A DNA stretch of 64,000 nt from Grimontia hollisae CIP 101886 (GTDB taxonomy: Bacteria; Pseudomonadota; Gammaproteobacteria; Enterobacterales; Vibrionaceae), in contig NZ_ADAQ01000011.1 in assembly GCF_000176515.1 (NCBI RefSeq), forward strand, positions 682,001 to 746,000, read 5' to 3'. This document shows, in pieces, positions 56,583 through 64,000 of the stretch. A model generated the notes under the pieces. That model did not search any database. It saw only the letters and a list, made by a program, of their open reading frames with translations, and was not told the origin of the DNA. Made by a program: the position numbers and the translations under genes. Numbering within the stretch: position 1 is the stretch's first letter; each line of letters starts with the position of its first letter.

Positions 56583-57920
56583 TTAGCAACTTGCTTTTAC
56601 GGCTTCTGCAATTTCCAGTGCATATGCCTGAACTTCTTCTGCGTTTTCACCTTCCACCATAACCCGGATCAGAGGTTCGGTGCCAGATTTACGCAGCAGG
56701 ACGCGACCCTTATCGCCCAATTTGGCTTCTACTGCCGCTTTGGCTGACAGGACTGCATCAGACTGAAGAGGATCCGATTCACCGCTAAAACGCACATTTT
56801 CGAGCACTTGCGGGAACATGCTCATACCATCACACAACTCTTTCAGTGACATGCCAGTGCCAACAACACTCGCCAGGACCTGCAGTGCCGCAACAATTGC
56901 ATCACCGGTCGTAACTTTATCCAACAAGATCACGTGGCCGGAATTTTCTGCGCCAATCGTCCAGCCATTTTCCAACAGTTTCTCCATCACGTAGCGGTCA
57001 CCGACTTTGGCGCGGGTAAACGGAATGCCGAGGTTTTTCAGTGCCACTTCCATGCCCATGTTAGTCATTAGCGTCCCAACGACACCACCTTTGAGCTCAC
57101 CACGGCGAAGCGATTCACGGGCAATGATATAGGCTATCTGGTCACCATCGACTTTGTTACCTTCATGGTCAACCATAATCACACGGTCGCCATCGCCATC
57201 AAACGCGATCCCCAGCATCGCCTGCTCTTCAACAACACGTTTCTGCAGCGCGCGTACGTCGGTGGCGCCCACCTGATCATTAATGTTGGTGCCATTTGGC
57301 TCAACGCCCATCGCAATCACGTCGGCGCCCAACTCTTGAAAAACAGAAGGTGCGATGTGATAGGTGGCACCGTGAGCACAATCGAGTACTATCTTTAACC
57401 CTTTCAGGCTCATGCTTGACGGGAAAGTGCCTTTACAAAATTCGATATAGCGCCCAGCCGCATCCACGATACGTTTGGCTTTACCCAGTTGTGACGACTC
57501 TACACAAGTCAGGGGTTTTTCAAGCTCAGCCTCAATCGCCAGCTCAATCTCGTCCGGCAGTTTGGTGCCTTCAGAGGAGAAAAACTTGATGCCATTATCG
57601 TAGTAAGGATTGTGCGATGCAGAAATAACAATCCCGGCTTCCGCACGGAAGGTTTGTGTCAAGTAAGCGATGGCCGGCGTCGGCATAGGTCCAGTAAATG
57701 CCGCCTGAAGACCAGCGGCAGACAGGCCTGCTTCCAATGCAGATTCCAACATATAACCGGAGATACGGGTATCTTTACCAATCAGCACTTTCTTGGTGCC
57801 CTGTTGGCTCAGTACGCGGCCAGCAGCCCAGCCCAGTTTGAGCATGAAATCCGGAGTGATAGGAAATTGACCTACTTTACCGCGAACACCGTCGGTGCCA
57901 AAGTACTTACGTTTTGTCAT
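56583..57920 (-). CDS. glmM: Phosphoglucosamine mutase GlmM
   Basis: 445 residues. It converts glucosamine-6-phosphate to glucosamine-1-phosphate for UDP-GlcNAc, feeding peptidoglycan and LPS. The phosphoserine is S102 in [13 protein letters not shown]; the magnesium loop is [11 protein letters not shown]; the C-terminal phosphate loop is [12 protein letters not shown]. Its ATG overlaps the folP stop by 4 bp, the conserved folP-glmM pair. Confidence 0.97.
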   Translation of the reverse strand: MTKRKYFGTDGVRGKVGQFPITPDFMLKLGWAAGRVLSQQGTKKVLIGKDTRISGYMLESALEAGLSAAGLQAAFTGPMPTPAIAYLTQTFRAEAGIVISASHNPYYDNGIKFFSSEGTKLPDEIELAIEAELEKPLTCVESSQLGKAKRIVDAAGRYIEFCKGTFPSSMSLKGLKIVLDCAHGATYHIAPSVFQELGADVIAMGVEPNGTNINDQVGATDVRALQKRVVEEQAMLGIAFDGDGDRVIMVDHEGNKVDGDQIAYIIARESLRRGELKGGVVGTLMTNMGMEVALKNLGIPFTRAKVGDRYVMEKLLENGWTIGAENSGHVILLDKVTTGDAIVAALQVLASVVGTGMSLKELCDGMSMFPQVLENVRFSGESDPLQSDAVLSAKAAVEAKLGDKGRVLLRKSGTEPLIRVMVEGENAEEVQAYALEIAEAVKASC

Positions 57921-58768
57921 TGTGTTTCTCCCAAAAATTCCGCCGCCTCCCGCATTGCCTGTACAACACGGATAACATCAGAGGTCTCAGCCACGTCATG
58001 GACGCGTATGATGTGTGCCCCTTTCATTGCAGCGATAGTGGCGCAAGCTAAACTTCCCCCGAGAATATCTGTCGGGGATTTTTCTAATAGTTTAAAAATC
58101 ATAGACTTTCTTGACATACCGGCCAGTACAGGCAGTCCATAACGGTGAAATGCGTCTAGCTGAGCCAGCAGCTGGTAGTTATGGGCCTGGGTTTTGCCAA
58201 AACCAAAGCCGGGATCGAGGACTATCTTTTGCCGGTTAATCCCTGCTTCCTCACATGCTTTTATCCGTTCATCAAAGAAGCTGAAAATATCACCAAACAG
58301 GTCTTGATAGGTAGGGTTTGCCTGCATAGTACGGGGCTGCCCCTGCATATGCATAAGGCAGACCGGCACGCCTGTTTCTGCGGCGGTTTCTAACGCCCCC
58401 GTCTCCCTCAACGCCCTGACATCGTTAATCATATCAGCCCCGGCCAATACAGCTTCACGCATGACTGAGGCTTTACTTGTATCAATCGATATCCAGCAGT
58501 CAAAGCGGGAGCGAATGGCTTCTATCGCAGGGATAACACGATCCAGTTCATCCTGTTCGGCTACATCGTTGGCGCCAGGGCGTGTCGATTCCCCTCCGAT
58601 ATCAAGGATAGTGGCACCAGCGACGAGCATGCTTTCAGCATGGCGCAATGCCGCATCCAGCTGGTTAAACTTACCGCCATCAGAAAATGAATCCGGCGTG
58701 ACATTAAGGATCCCCATCACCTGAGGTGATGACAGATCAAGCATTTTGGATTGATTAAAAAGTTTCAT
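57917..58768 (-). CDS. folP: Dihydropteroate synthase FolP
   Basis: 283 residues, the sulfonamide target that joins p-aminobenzoate to dihydropterin pyrophosphate. [15 protein letters not shown] and [11 protein letters not shown] are the two pterin-binding signatures, and [10 protein letters not shown] is the third conserved block. ATG 58768 gives [14 protein letters not shown], matching the E. coli start, though its ribosome binding site is poor; the 13 upstream codons read into the ftsH terminator zone. It overlaps glmM by 4 bp. Confidence 0.94.
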   Translation of the reverse strand: MKLFNQSKMLDLSSPQVMGILNVTPDSFSDGGKFNQLDAALRHAESMLVAGATILDIGGESTRPGANDVAEQDELDRVIPAIEAIRSRFDCWISIDTSKASVMREAVLAGADMINDVRALRETGALETAAETGVPVCLMHMQGQPRTMQANPTYQDLFGDIFSFFDERIKACEEAGINRQKIVLDPGFGFGKTQAHNYQLLAQLDAFHRYGLPVLAGMSRKSMIFKLLEKSPTDILGGSLACATIAAMKGAHIIRVHDVAETSDVIRVVQAMREAAEFLGETQ

Positions 58769-58812
58769 GAGAAGGCTTTGTTCGAAGTGAAAAATTTCTG
58801 TTGGCAAAAGAA

Positions 58813-58836
58813 AAACCCCGAGCTATCCCGGGGTTT
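58813..58836 (-). terminator. Intrinsic terminator of ftsH
   Basis: AAACCCCG / CGGGGTTT with an 8-base loop, followed on the minus strand by TTTTTCTTTTG. It lies between ftsH and folP and implies a separate folP-glmM promoter or read-through. Confidence 0.85.
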
Positions 58837-58854
58837 GTTATGTTCAACGTACAA

Positions 58855-60804
58855 TTACGCTTCCGATTTGCCGTCCTGATCTACAGGCTTATTGCCTGTT
58901 TCCACTTCGCCAGAAGAGGATGGCGGCACATCAGCGCTGGCTTCTGCATTTGGCGTGCTCGGCGTGTTGTCTGAATTATCGTTCGCACTCCAGCCCGCAG
59001 GTTCACGAACTGGACGACGTGCCATCAGGTCATCAATTTGCGCGGCATCGATTGTCTCATATTTCATCAATGCATCTTTCATTGCGTGCATGATGTCCAT
59101 GTTTTCTTCGATAATCTTACGTGCGCGAGTGTAGTTGCGGTCAATCAGTTCACGAATTTCGCTATCAATAAGACGCGCGGTCTCATCAGACATATGTTTG
59201 CTCTGGGTCACTGAGCGGCCAAGGAATACCTCGCCTTCGTCTTCTGCATAAAGCAGCGGGCCCAGCTTTTCAGAGAAGCCCCATTGCGTCACCATCTTAC
59301 GGGCAATATCAGTTGCGCGCTCAATGTCATTGGACGCACCGGTAGACACTTTGTCAGGGCCGTAAATCAGCTCTTCCGCCAAACGACCGCCATACAAGCT
59401 CGAAATCATCGACTCCAGATGCTGACGCGACATACTCACGCGATCCTGCTCTGGCAAATACATCGTCACACCCAGCGCACGGCCACGTGGGATGATAGAC
59501 ACTTTGTATACTGGATCGTGCTCCGGCACCAGTCGGCCAACAATCGCATGTCCCGCTTCGTGGTAAGCTGTCGACTCTTTGGTCTCTTCCGACATCACCA
59601 TCGACTTACGCTCAGCGCCCATCATGATTTTGTCTTTGGCAAGTTCAAACTCAACCATAGAAACAACGCGCTTGTTACCACGTGCAGCAAACAGGGCGGC
59701 CTCATTCACCAGGTTAGCCAGATCGGCGCCTGAGAAACCCGGCGTACCTCGGGCAATCAGTGATGCTTCAACATCGCTGCCCAGCGGGACTTTGCGCATG
59801 TGAACTTTAAGAATCTGCTCACGACCGCGAACATCTGGCAGACCAACCACCACCTGACGGTCAAAACGGCCAGGGCGCAGAAGCGCAGGGTCCAGTACAT
59901 CCGGGCGGTTAGTTGCTGCGATAACGATAATGCCTTCGTTACCTTCAAAACCGTCCATCTCAACCAGCATCTGGTTCAGTGTCTGTTCACGTTCATCGTG
60001 ACCGCCACCAAGGCCTGCTCCACGCTGACGACCTACCGCATCAATCTCGTCAATGAAGATGATGCAGGGCGAGGCTTTCTTCGCTTGTTCGAACATGTCG
60101 CGAACACGGGATGCACCCACACCAACGAACATTTCAACGAAGTCAGAACCCGAGATAGTGAAAAACGGTACTTTTGCTTCACCGGCAATTGCTTTTGCCA
60201 GCAATGTCTTACCCGTACCAGGAGGCCCCACCATCAACACACCGGTCGGAATTTTACCGCCAAGTTTCTGGAAACGGCTTGGATCGCGCAGATAGTCCAC
60301 CAACTCTTTCACATCTTCTTTGGCTTCATCACAGCCAGCAACATCGTTAAAGGTGGTTTTGATTTGTTCTTCACTCATCATGCGTGCTTTGGACTTACCA
60401 AAGGACATTGCTCCTTTGCCGCCACCGCCTTGCATCTGGCGCATGAAGAAAATCCACACACCGATCAACAACAACATCGGGAACCAAGAGATGAAGATAG
60501 ACGCAAGAATGCTGGGTTCTTCAGGTGGTGTACCGCGCACCTGAACTTTATGATTGATCAGGTCGTCCAGCAATTTAGGATCTTGCATCACAGGCATGTA
60601 GGTGACATAGCCAGTGCCATCACGACGTGTCACCTTCAGTTCGCGGTTGTTGAACTGTACATCCTGTATTTTATCCTGCCCTATTTCTTGGACGAACGAA
60701 GTGTAGTCGACTTGACGGCCAGCACTGTCGCCTGGTCCAAAGCTTTGGAAAACAGACATTAATACGACAGCGATCACCAGCCATAAAATCAAGTTTTTTG
60801 CCAT
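58855..60804 (-). CDS. ftsH: ATP-dependent zinc metalloprotease FtsH
   Basis: 649 residues, a hexameric inner-membrane AAA+ protease that degrades misfolded membrane proteins and regulators. Two membrane helices (~5-22 and ~103-121) flank a periplasmic loop. Walker A GPPGTGKT is at 193-200, Walker [12 protein letters not shown] follows, then the SRH with RPGRFDRQ. The zinc site is HEAGH at ~417. The tail is rich in Pro, Ser and acidic residues. ATG 60804 gives the canonical [14 protein letters not shown]; a TTG three codons upstream was rejected. It follows rlmE by 50 bp in the conserved rlmE-ftsH order. Confidence 0.97.
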   Translation of the reverse strand: MAKNLILWLVIAVVLMSVFQSFGPGDSAGRQVDYTSFVQEIGQDKIQDVQFNNRELKVTRRDGTGYVTYMPVMQDPKLLDDLINHKVQVRGTPPEEPSILASIFISWFPMLLLIGVWIFFMRQMQGGGGKGAMSFGKSKARMMSEEQIKTTFNDVAGCDEAKEDVKELVDYLRDPSRFQKLGGKIPTGVLMVGPPGTGKTLLAKAIAGEAKVPFFTISGSDFVEMFVGVGASRVRDMFEQAKKASPCIIFIDEIDAVGRQRGAGLGGGHDEREQTLNQMLVEMDGFEGNEGIIVIAATNRPDVLDPALLRPGRFDRQVVVGLPDVRGREQILKVHMRKVPLGSDVEASLIARGTPGFSGADLANLVNEAALFAARGNKRVVSMVEFELAKDKIMMGAERKSMVMSEETKESTAYHEAGHAIVGRLVPEHDPVYKVSIIPRGRALGVTMYLPEQDRVSMSRQHLESMISSLYGGRLAEELIYGPDKVSTGASNDIERATDIARKMVTQWGFSEKLGPLLYAEDEGEVFLGRSVTQSKHMSDETARLIDSEIRELIDRNYTRARKIIEENMDIMHAMKDALMKYETIDAAQIDDLMARRPVREPAGWSANDNSDNTPSTPNAEASADVPPSSSGEVETGNKPVDQDGKSEA

Positions 60805-60854
60805 GTCACTCAAGGTGTTAGCCCCGCAAAAACTATATTAATAATGGTAGAGTA

Positions 60855-61484
60855 CTACAGTTTATACCCTGTAGCCACAATGTAGACCTCACGCGAGCGT
60901 GCACGGGAGGAATCAGGTTTGCGGATTTTAACCGCTTTGAACATCTTACGCACTTCAGCCAGGTACTGATCAAAGCCTTCGCCCTGGAAAACTTTGACAA
61001 TAAAGGAACCGTTGGGTGCTAGCACTTCACGACACATGTCCAATGCCAGCTCAACGAGGTACATGGCACGTGCCTGATCGGAAACCAGATTGCCGCTCAT
61101 ATTGGGTGCCATGTCTGACATCACCACATCCACCATGTCTGGCTGGATACGGTCAAGCAACGCATTCAGCACCGCCTCTTCACGAAAATCACCTTGCAGG
61201 AATGCGACACCGGGAAGCGAGTCCATGGGTAGAATATCACAGGCAATCACCTGTCCACTATCACCGACTTGCTCTGCGGCGTATTGAGACCAGCCTCCTG
61301 GCGCGGCCCCCAAGTCCACCACCGTCATACCTGGCTTTAGCAGTTTATCCTTACCTTGTATCTCTTCGAGCTTAAAAATAGCTCGCGAACGAAAGCCTTT
61401 TTTCTGGGCTTCCTGAACATATTTATCATCAAAATGTTCTTTCAACCAGCGACTAGAGCTCGCTGAGTGTTTCTTTTTGCTCAT
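60855..61484 (-). CDS. rlmE: 23S rRNA (uridine-2'-O)-methyltransferase RlmE
   Basis: 209 residues, the FtsJ/RrmJ enzyme that methylates U2552 in the ribosomal A-loop. The SAM-binding stretch is [17 protein letters not shown]; the catalytic tetrad region has DMAPNMSGN and [12 protein letters not shown]. It is divergent from yhbY with 132 bp between, as in E. coli. Confidence 0.95.
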   Translation of the reverse strand: MSKKKHSASSSRWLKEHFDDKYVQEAQKKGFRSRAIFKLEEIQGKDKLLKPGMTVVDLGAAPGGWSQYAAEQVGDSGQVIACDILPMDSLPGVAFLQGDFREEAVLNALLDRIQPDMVDVVMSDMAPNMSGNLVSDQARAMYLVELALDMCREVLAPNGSFIVKVFQGEGFDQYLAEVRKMFKAVKIRKPDSSRARSREVYIVATGYKL

Positions 61485-61616
61485 GTTTTACCTGACCCAC
61501 AACACCGCCGAAAATGTCTTACGGCGAATCTCAGGGGGATATTTGTTCAGTTTGAATAGAGATGGCGGTAGAATGTCACGTTTTCAACCCCGATAAAACA
61601 ATAAATCGAGTCATCA

Positions 61617-61913
61617 ATGAATCTAAGCACAAAACAAAAGCAGTATCTGAAAGGCCTTGCGCACAACCTGAAACCGGTTGTTCTTATGGGGGCAAATGGC
61701 CTGACAGAAGCCGTGCTTGCAGAGATTGAAATCGCTCTCGATCATCACGAATTAATCAAGGTGAAAGTGGCATCAGAAGATCGCGACACTAAGAACCTGA
61801 TTGTAGAGGCAATCGTTCGTGAAACGAAGGCGGAGAAAGTACAGGTTATCGGCAAGATCCTGGTACTTTACCGCCAAAGCGAAGAGCGCAAAATCGAATT
61901 GCCACGCAAGTAA
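61617..61913 (+). CDS. yhbY: Ribosome assembly RNA-binding protein YhbY
   Basis: 98 residues, a CRM-domain protein that binds pre-50S particles. The KH-like fold is recognised by LSTKQKQYLKGLAHNLKPVV, the loop GANGLTEAVLAEI and the end IVLYR-like strand (ILVLYRQSEERKIELP). It is divergent from rlmE and convergent with greA, sharing a strong terminator. Confidence 0.95.
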   Translation: MNLSTKQKQYLKGLAHNLKPVVLMGANGLTEAVLAEIEIALDHHELIKVKVASEDRDTKNLIVEAIVRETKAEKVQVIGKILVLYRQSEERKIELPRK

Positions 61914-61938
61914 AAAAGGCCGCTGAGCGGCCTTTTTT
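61912..61938. terminator. Bidirectional terminator between yhbY and greA
   Basis: AAAAAAGGCCG / CGGCCTTTTTT (61912-61922 and 61928-61938) with a 5-base loop. It overlaps the last base of the yhbY stop codon region and is T-rich on both strands. Confidence 0.88.
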
Positions 61939-61992
61939 ATCCTTGGTGACTGTAACAATCGCTAACATTTTTGTTGAAACAGACATCCATCA

Positions 61993-62466
61993 TCAAATGT
62001 ATTTGACGCTCTCGATTTCAAACTCTTTGACGCCGCCCGGTACAGTGATCGCCACTTCATCACCTTCTTCTTTACCAATAAGGCCACGTGCAATGGGTGA
62101 GTTGACGGAAATCAGGTTCTTTTTGAAATCCGCTTCATCATCGCCCACGATTTGGTATGTTACCTCTTCGTCAGTGTGACAATCGATAAGCGTGACGGTT
62201 GCACCGAAAATCACTTTTCCATTGTTTGGCATCTTTGCAATATCGATCACCTGAGCCACAGAAAGCTTGTATTCAATGTCACGAATCTGCGCTTCGCAAA
62301 TGCCTTGCTCTTCGCGGGCTGCATGATATTCAGCATTTTCTTTAAGGTCACCAAGCTCTCGTGCTTCTGCAATTGCTTGTGTAATGAGCGGACGGCGTTT
62401 TAACAGGCGGTCCAGCTCATCTCTAAGCAGCTGCTCGCCACGCACAGTCATTGGTACTTTATCCAT
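61993..62466 (-). CDS. greA: Transcription elongation factor GreA
   Basis: 157 residues. GreA stimulates RNA polymerase to cleave backtracked RNA. The N-terminal coiled coil has the tip acidic motif in [17 protein letters not shown]; the C-terminal FKBP-like domain has [18 protein letters not shown] and [14 protein letters not shown] 62466 gives [18 protein letters not shown] and has AGAGG ten bases upstream; upstream in-frame starts were rejected as too long. It lies beside the porin gene, as greA does beside ompU in V. cholerae. Confidence 0.96.
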   Translation of the reverse strand: MDKVPMTVRGEQLLRDELDRLLKRRPLITQAIAEARELGDLKENAEYHAAREEQGICEAQIRDIEYKLSVAQVIDIAKMPNNGKVIFGATVTLIDCHTDEEVTYQIVGDDEADFKKNLISVNSPIARGLIGKEEGDEVAITVPGGVKEFEIESVKYI

Positions 62467-62942
62467 AAATGACATTACCTCTGTGACCAAAACCATAGGT
62501 TTTGGCAAAAACAAAGCCACGCCCAGACAAAGCTTGAGCGCAGCAGACGAATAAGTTTCACCCCAGTGTAAACAAGTTATCCGTTTAGATCATCAACGAA
62601 TTCATTCTGACGAAATACCTTCCTACTTCCTTATTACGACAACCATATTCCCAAAAACATTTCTCCAACGCAAATCACACAAACCAAAGAATGCAGGGAT
62701 ATTTTTATTACCACTAAACATAAAAATTTATAAAAACACCACCACTTACGGAACTTCAGCAAAAAAACTTATCACTATGTTTTGAAAAGAAAAAAGAACA
62801 CATAGAAACATAAAAAACACCGTTTTCTACTTGTTTTTTGATTGTTTTACTAACAGTAAGAAATCGGTAGCGGTTACAAACAAGACATCGCGACGTTTGG
62901 AGACAACGTCCCGACACTCACATTCATATAAAGGACAACGTA
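62467..62942 (+). promoter_or_regulatory. ompU-type porin upstream region with toxbox-like element
   Basis: A 476-bp AT-rich gap with promoters for greA (-) and the porin (+). TAAAA-ATTTA-TAAAA at 62721-62735 fits the ToxR toxbox pattern TNAAA-N5-TNAAA. A 6-bp stem GACGTT / AACGTC (62892-62897 and 62905-62910) lies in the probable 5' leader, and AAGGA precedes the ATG. No confident -35/-10 pair was identified. In such AT-rich DNA the toxbox match may be chance. Confidence 0.4.
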
Positions 62943-63932
62943 ATGAACAAAAAGTTGATTGCTCTTGCGGTAGCGGCAGTAGCGTCTACCTCTGTATCTG
63001 CTGCTGAAATCTTTAACGATGGCACTTCATCTCTGGCTATCGGTGGCCGTGCTGAAGCACGTGCAGCTATCAAAGACGGTGATGTGAATGACAACAGCCG
63101 TGTTCGTCTGAATGTTATGGGTACTACCCAAATCGCAGAAGGCGCATACGGTATTGGTTTCTTTGAACAAGAGTTCACCACTAACGATGCTGTTCCTGAT
63201 GGTGAAAAAGATGAGACTCGTTACCTGTTTGCAGGTATTGGCTCTGACTACGGCTTGGTTACCTACGGTAAAAACGATGGCTCTCTGGGTGTAATCACTG
63301 ACTTTACCGATATCATGGCTTACCACGGTAACGGTGCAGGCGCTAAAATCGCAGTTGCCGACCGTACTGATAACAACTTAGGTTACATGGGCGAGTTTGG
63401 TGGCCTGACCGTTAAAGCCAACTATGTATTTGATACTGTGAGCGAAGGCATTAACAACACAGTTCGTACTGATCGTGTTGGCGGCTACTCTGCATCTGCG
63501 ATCTATAACTTTGATTTTGGCCTGGCACTGGGTTTGGGTTACGCTGACCAAGGTAAAAACGACATTGACGCAGAAAGCCAGGCAATGGCTGCTGCATCTT
63601 ACACTGTAGGTGATTTCTACTTTGCAGGTCTGTTCGCAGATGGCGAATTCGGCCAAGGTGTATATCATACAGAAACAGCTGGCTTTGAATTGGCAGCAGC
63701 TTACACCATGAACCAAACTAAGTTCACTGCTACCTACAACTATCAGGAAGCAGAAATGGCAGGTATCAAGTATGATACAGTCGATCAAATCGCAATCGAT
63801 GCGACTCACTTCTTCAACGACAACTTCCGTGCCTACGCGTCTTACAACTTCAACCTGCTTGACGAAAAAGACGTAGCACACAAACTTGATGCTGAAGACG
63901 AACTGGTATTCGGTCTGCGTTACGACTTCTAA
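62943..63932 (+). CDS. ompU: OmpU-type general porin
   Basis: 329 residues. A signal peptide (LIALAVAAVASTSVSA, cleavage before AEIF) is followed by a beta-barrel of alternating strands and the terminal phenylalanine (LRYDF) needed for outer-membrane assembly. YLFAGIGSDYGLVTYGKNDG is the conserved strand-loop before the constriction loop 3 of proteobacterial porins. The name OmpU rests on adjacency to greA and on length; an alignment is needed to distinguish it from other porins. It is a trimeric channel for small solutes and likely one of the most abundant outer-membrane proteins. Confidence 0.82.
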   Translation: MNKKLIALAVAAVASTSVSAAEIFNDGTSSLAIGGRAEARAAIKDGDVNDNSRVRLNVMGTTQIAEGAYGIGFFEQEFTTNDAVPDGEKDETRYLFAGIGSDYGLVTYGKNDGSLGVITDFTDIMAYHGNGAGAKIAVADRTDNNLGYMGEFGGLTVKANYVFDTVSEGINNTVRTDRVGGYSASAIYNFDFGLALGLGYADQGKNDIDAESQAMAAASYTVGDFYFAGLFADGEFGQGVYHTETAGFELAAAYTMNQTKFTATYNYQEAEMAGIKYDTVDQIAIDATHFFNDNFRAYASYNFNLLDEKDVAHKLDAEDELVFGLRYDF

Positions 63933-63966
63933 TTCCCTGTTAAGCTAAAAACTTAATAAGGATCCG

Positions 63967-63996
63967 AAAACGCCTACCTCTGTGTAGGCGTTTTTT
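63967..63996 (+). terminator. Intrinsic terminator of the porin gene
   Basis: AAAACGCCTAC / GTAGGCGTTTT (63967-63977 and 63984-63994), 6-base loop, six T in total on the plus strand. Confidence 0.92.
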
Positions 63997-64000
63997 GTAC

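Overview
The window is gamma-proteobacterial chromosome and its gene order points to Vibrionaceae. One block (yjjX-trpR-slt-ettA ... radA ... serB-ytjB-deoDBAC-nupC-yjjV-prfC ... rimI-holD) matches the E. coli 99-100 min region. It is joined to a second block (yhbS-ubiT, rocS, ubiUV, nlpI-pnp-rpsO-truB-rbfA-infB-nusA-rimP-tRNA-fMet-tRNA-Leu-secG-glmM-folP-ftsH-rlmE/yhbY-greA-ompU) that matches E. coli ~71 min and the greA-ompU neighbourhood of Vibrio. A RocS-like GGDEF/EAL gene beside ubiT and an OmpU-like porin beside greA are Vibrionaceae traits. A Grimontia/Enterovibrio-like genus is a guess; the sequence alone does not fix it.

Layout: 1-3380 (+) end of a response regulator, an Hpt-REC-REC-GGDEF protein, a fatty acid hydroxylase/sterol desaturase family protein and yjjX. 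3520-5830 (-) trpR and slt. 6187-9493 (+) ettA, a small PilZ protein and an M23 endopeptidase. 9557-10936 (-) radA. 11073-13409 (+) a large PilZ protein. 13472-14437 (-) serB. 14613-15221 (+) ytjB. 15342-23908 (-) the nucleoside catabolism group deoC-A-B-D with transporter nupC, then yjjV and prfC. 24360-39240 (+) a LapA-type giant adhesin with its own type I secretion system, an OmpA lipoprotein and a LapD-type c-di-GMP receptor. 39292-41249 (-) rimI, holD, yhbS, ubiT. 41450-45526 (+) rocS, ubiU, ubiV. 45615-61484 (-) a long run of RNA-processing, translation and envelope housekeeping genes with two tRNAs. 61617-61913 (+) yhbY, 61993-62466 (-) greA, 62943-63932 (+) an OmpU-type porin.

The most distinctive region is the adhesin cluster. 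The 2407-residue adhesin has an N-terminal retention module with a TAAG motif (the LapG-type cleavage site), five tandem 103-residue repeats that appear identical at the DNA level (309 bp period), several predicted beta-sandwich modules, RTX nonapeptides and a C-terminal secretion signal. It is followed by the ABC transporter, membrane fusion protein, TolC-like channel, OmpA lipoprotein and a LapD homologue whose GGDEF and EAL motifs are degenerate. The periplasmic protease LapG, usually encoded next to lapD, is not in the cluster or elsewhere in the window. The cluster lies between prfC and rimI, which are close neighbours in related genomes, so it looks like an insertion into conserved synteny.

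C-di-GMP functions are dense here: one likely cyclase with an intact I-site, one GGDEF/EAL protein with an intact EAL motif (RocS-like), two PilZ proteins and one degenerate LapD receptor. No IS element, CRISPR array, prophage or rRNA was seen. Many genes are separated by clear intrinsic terminators, listed individually.
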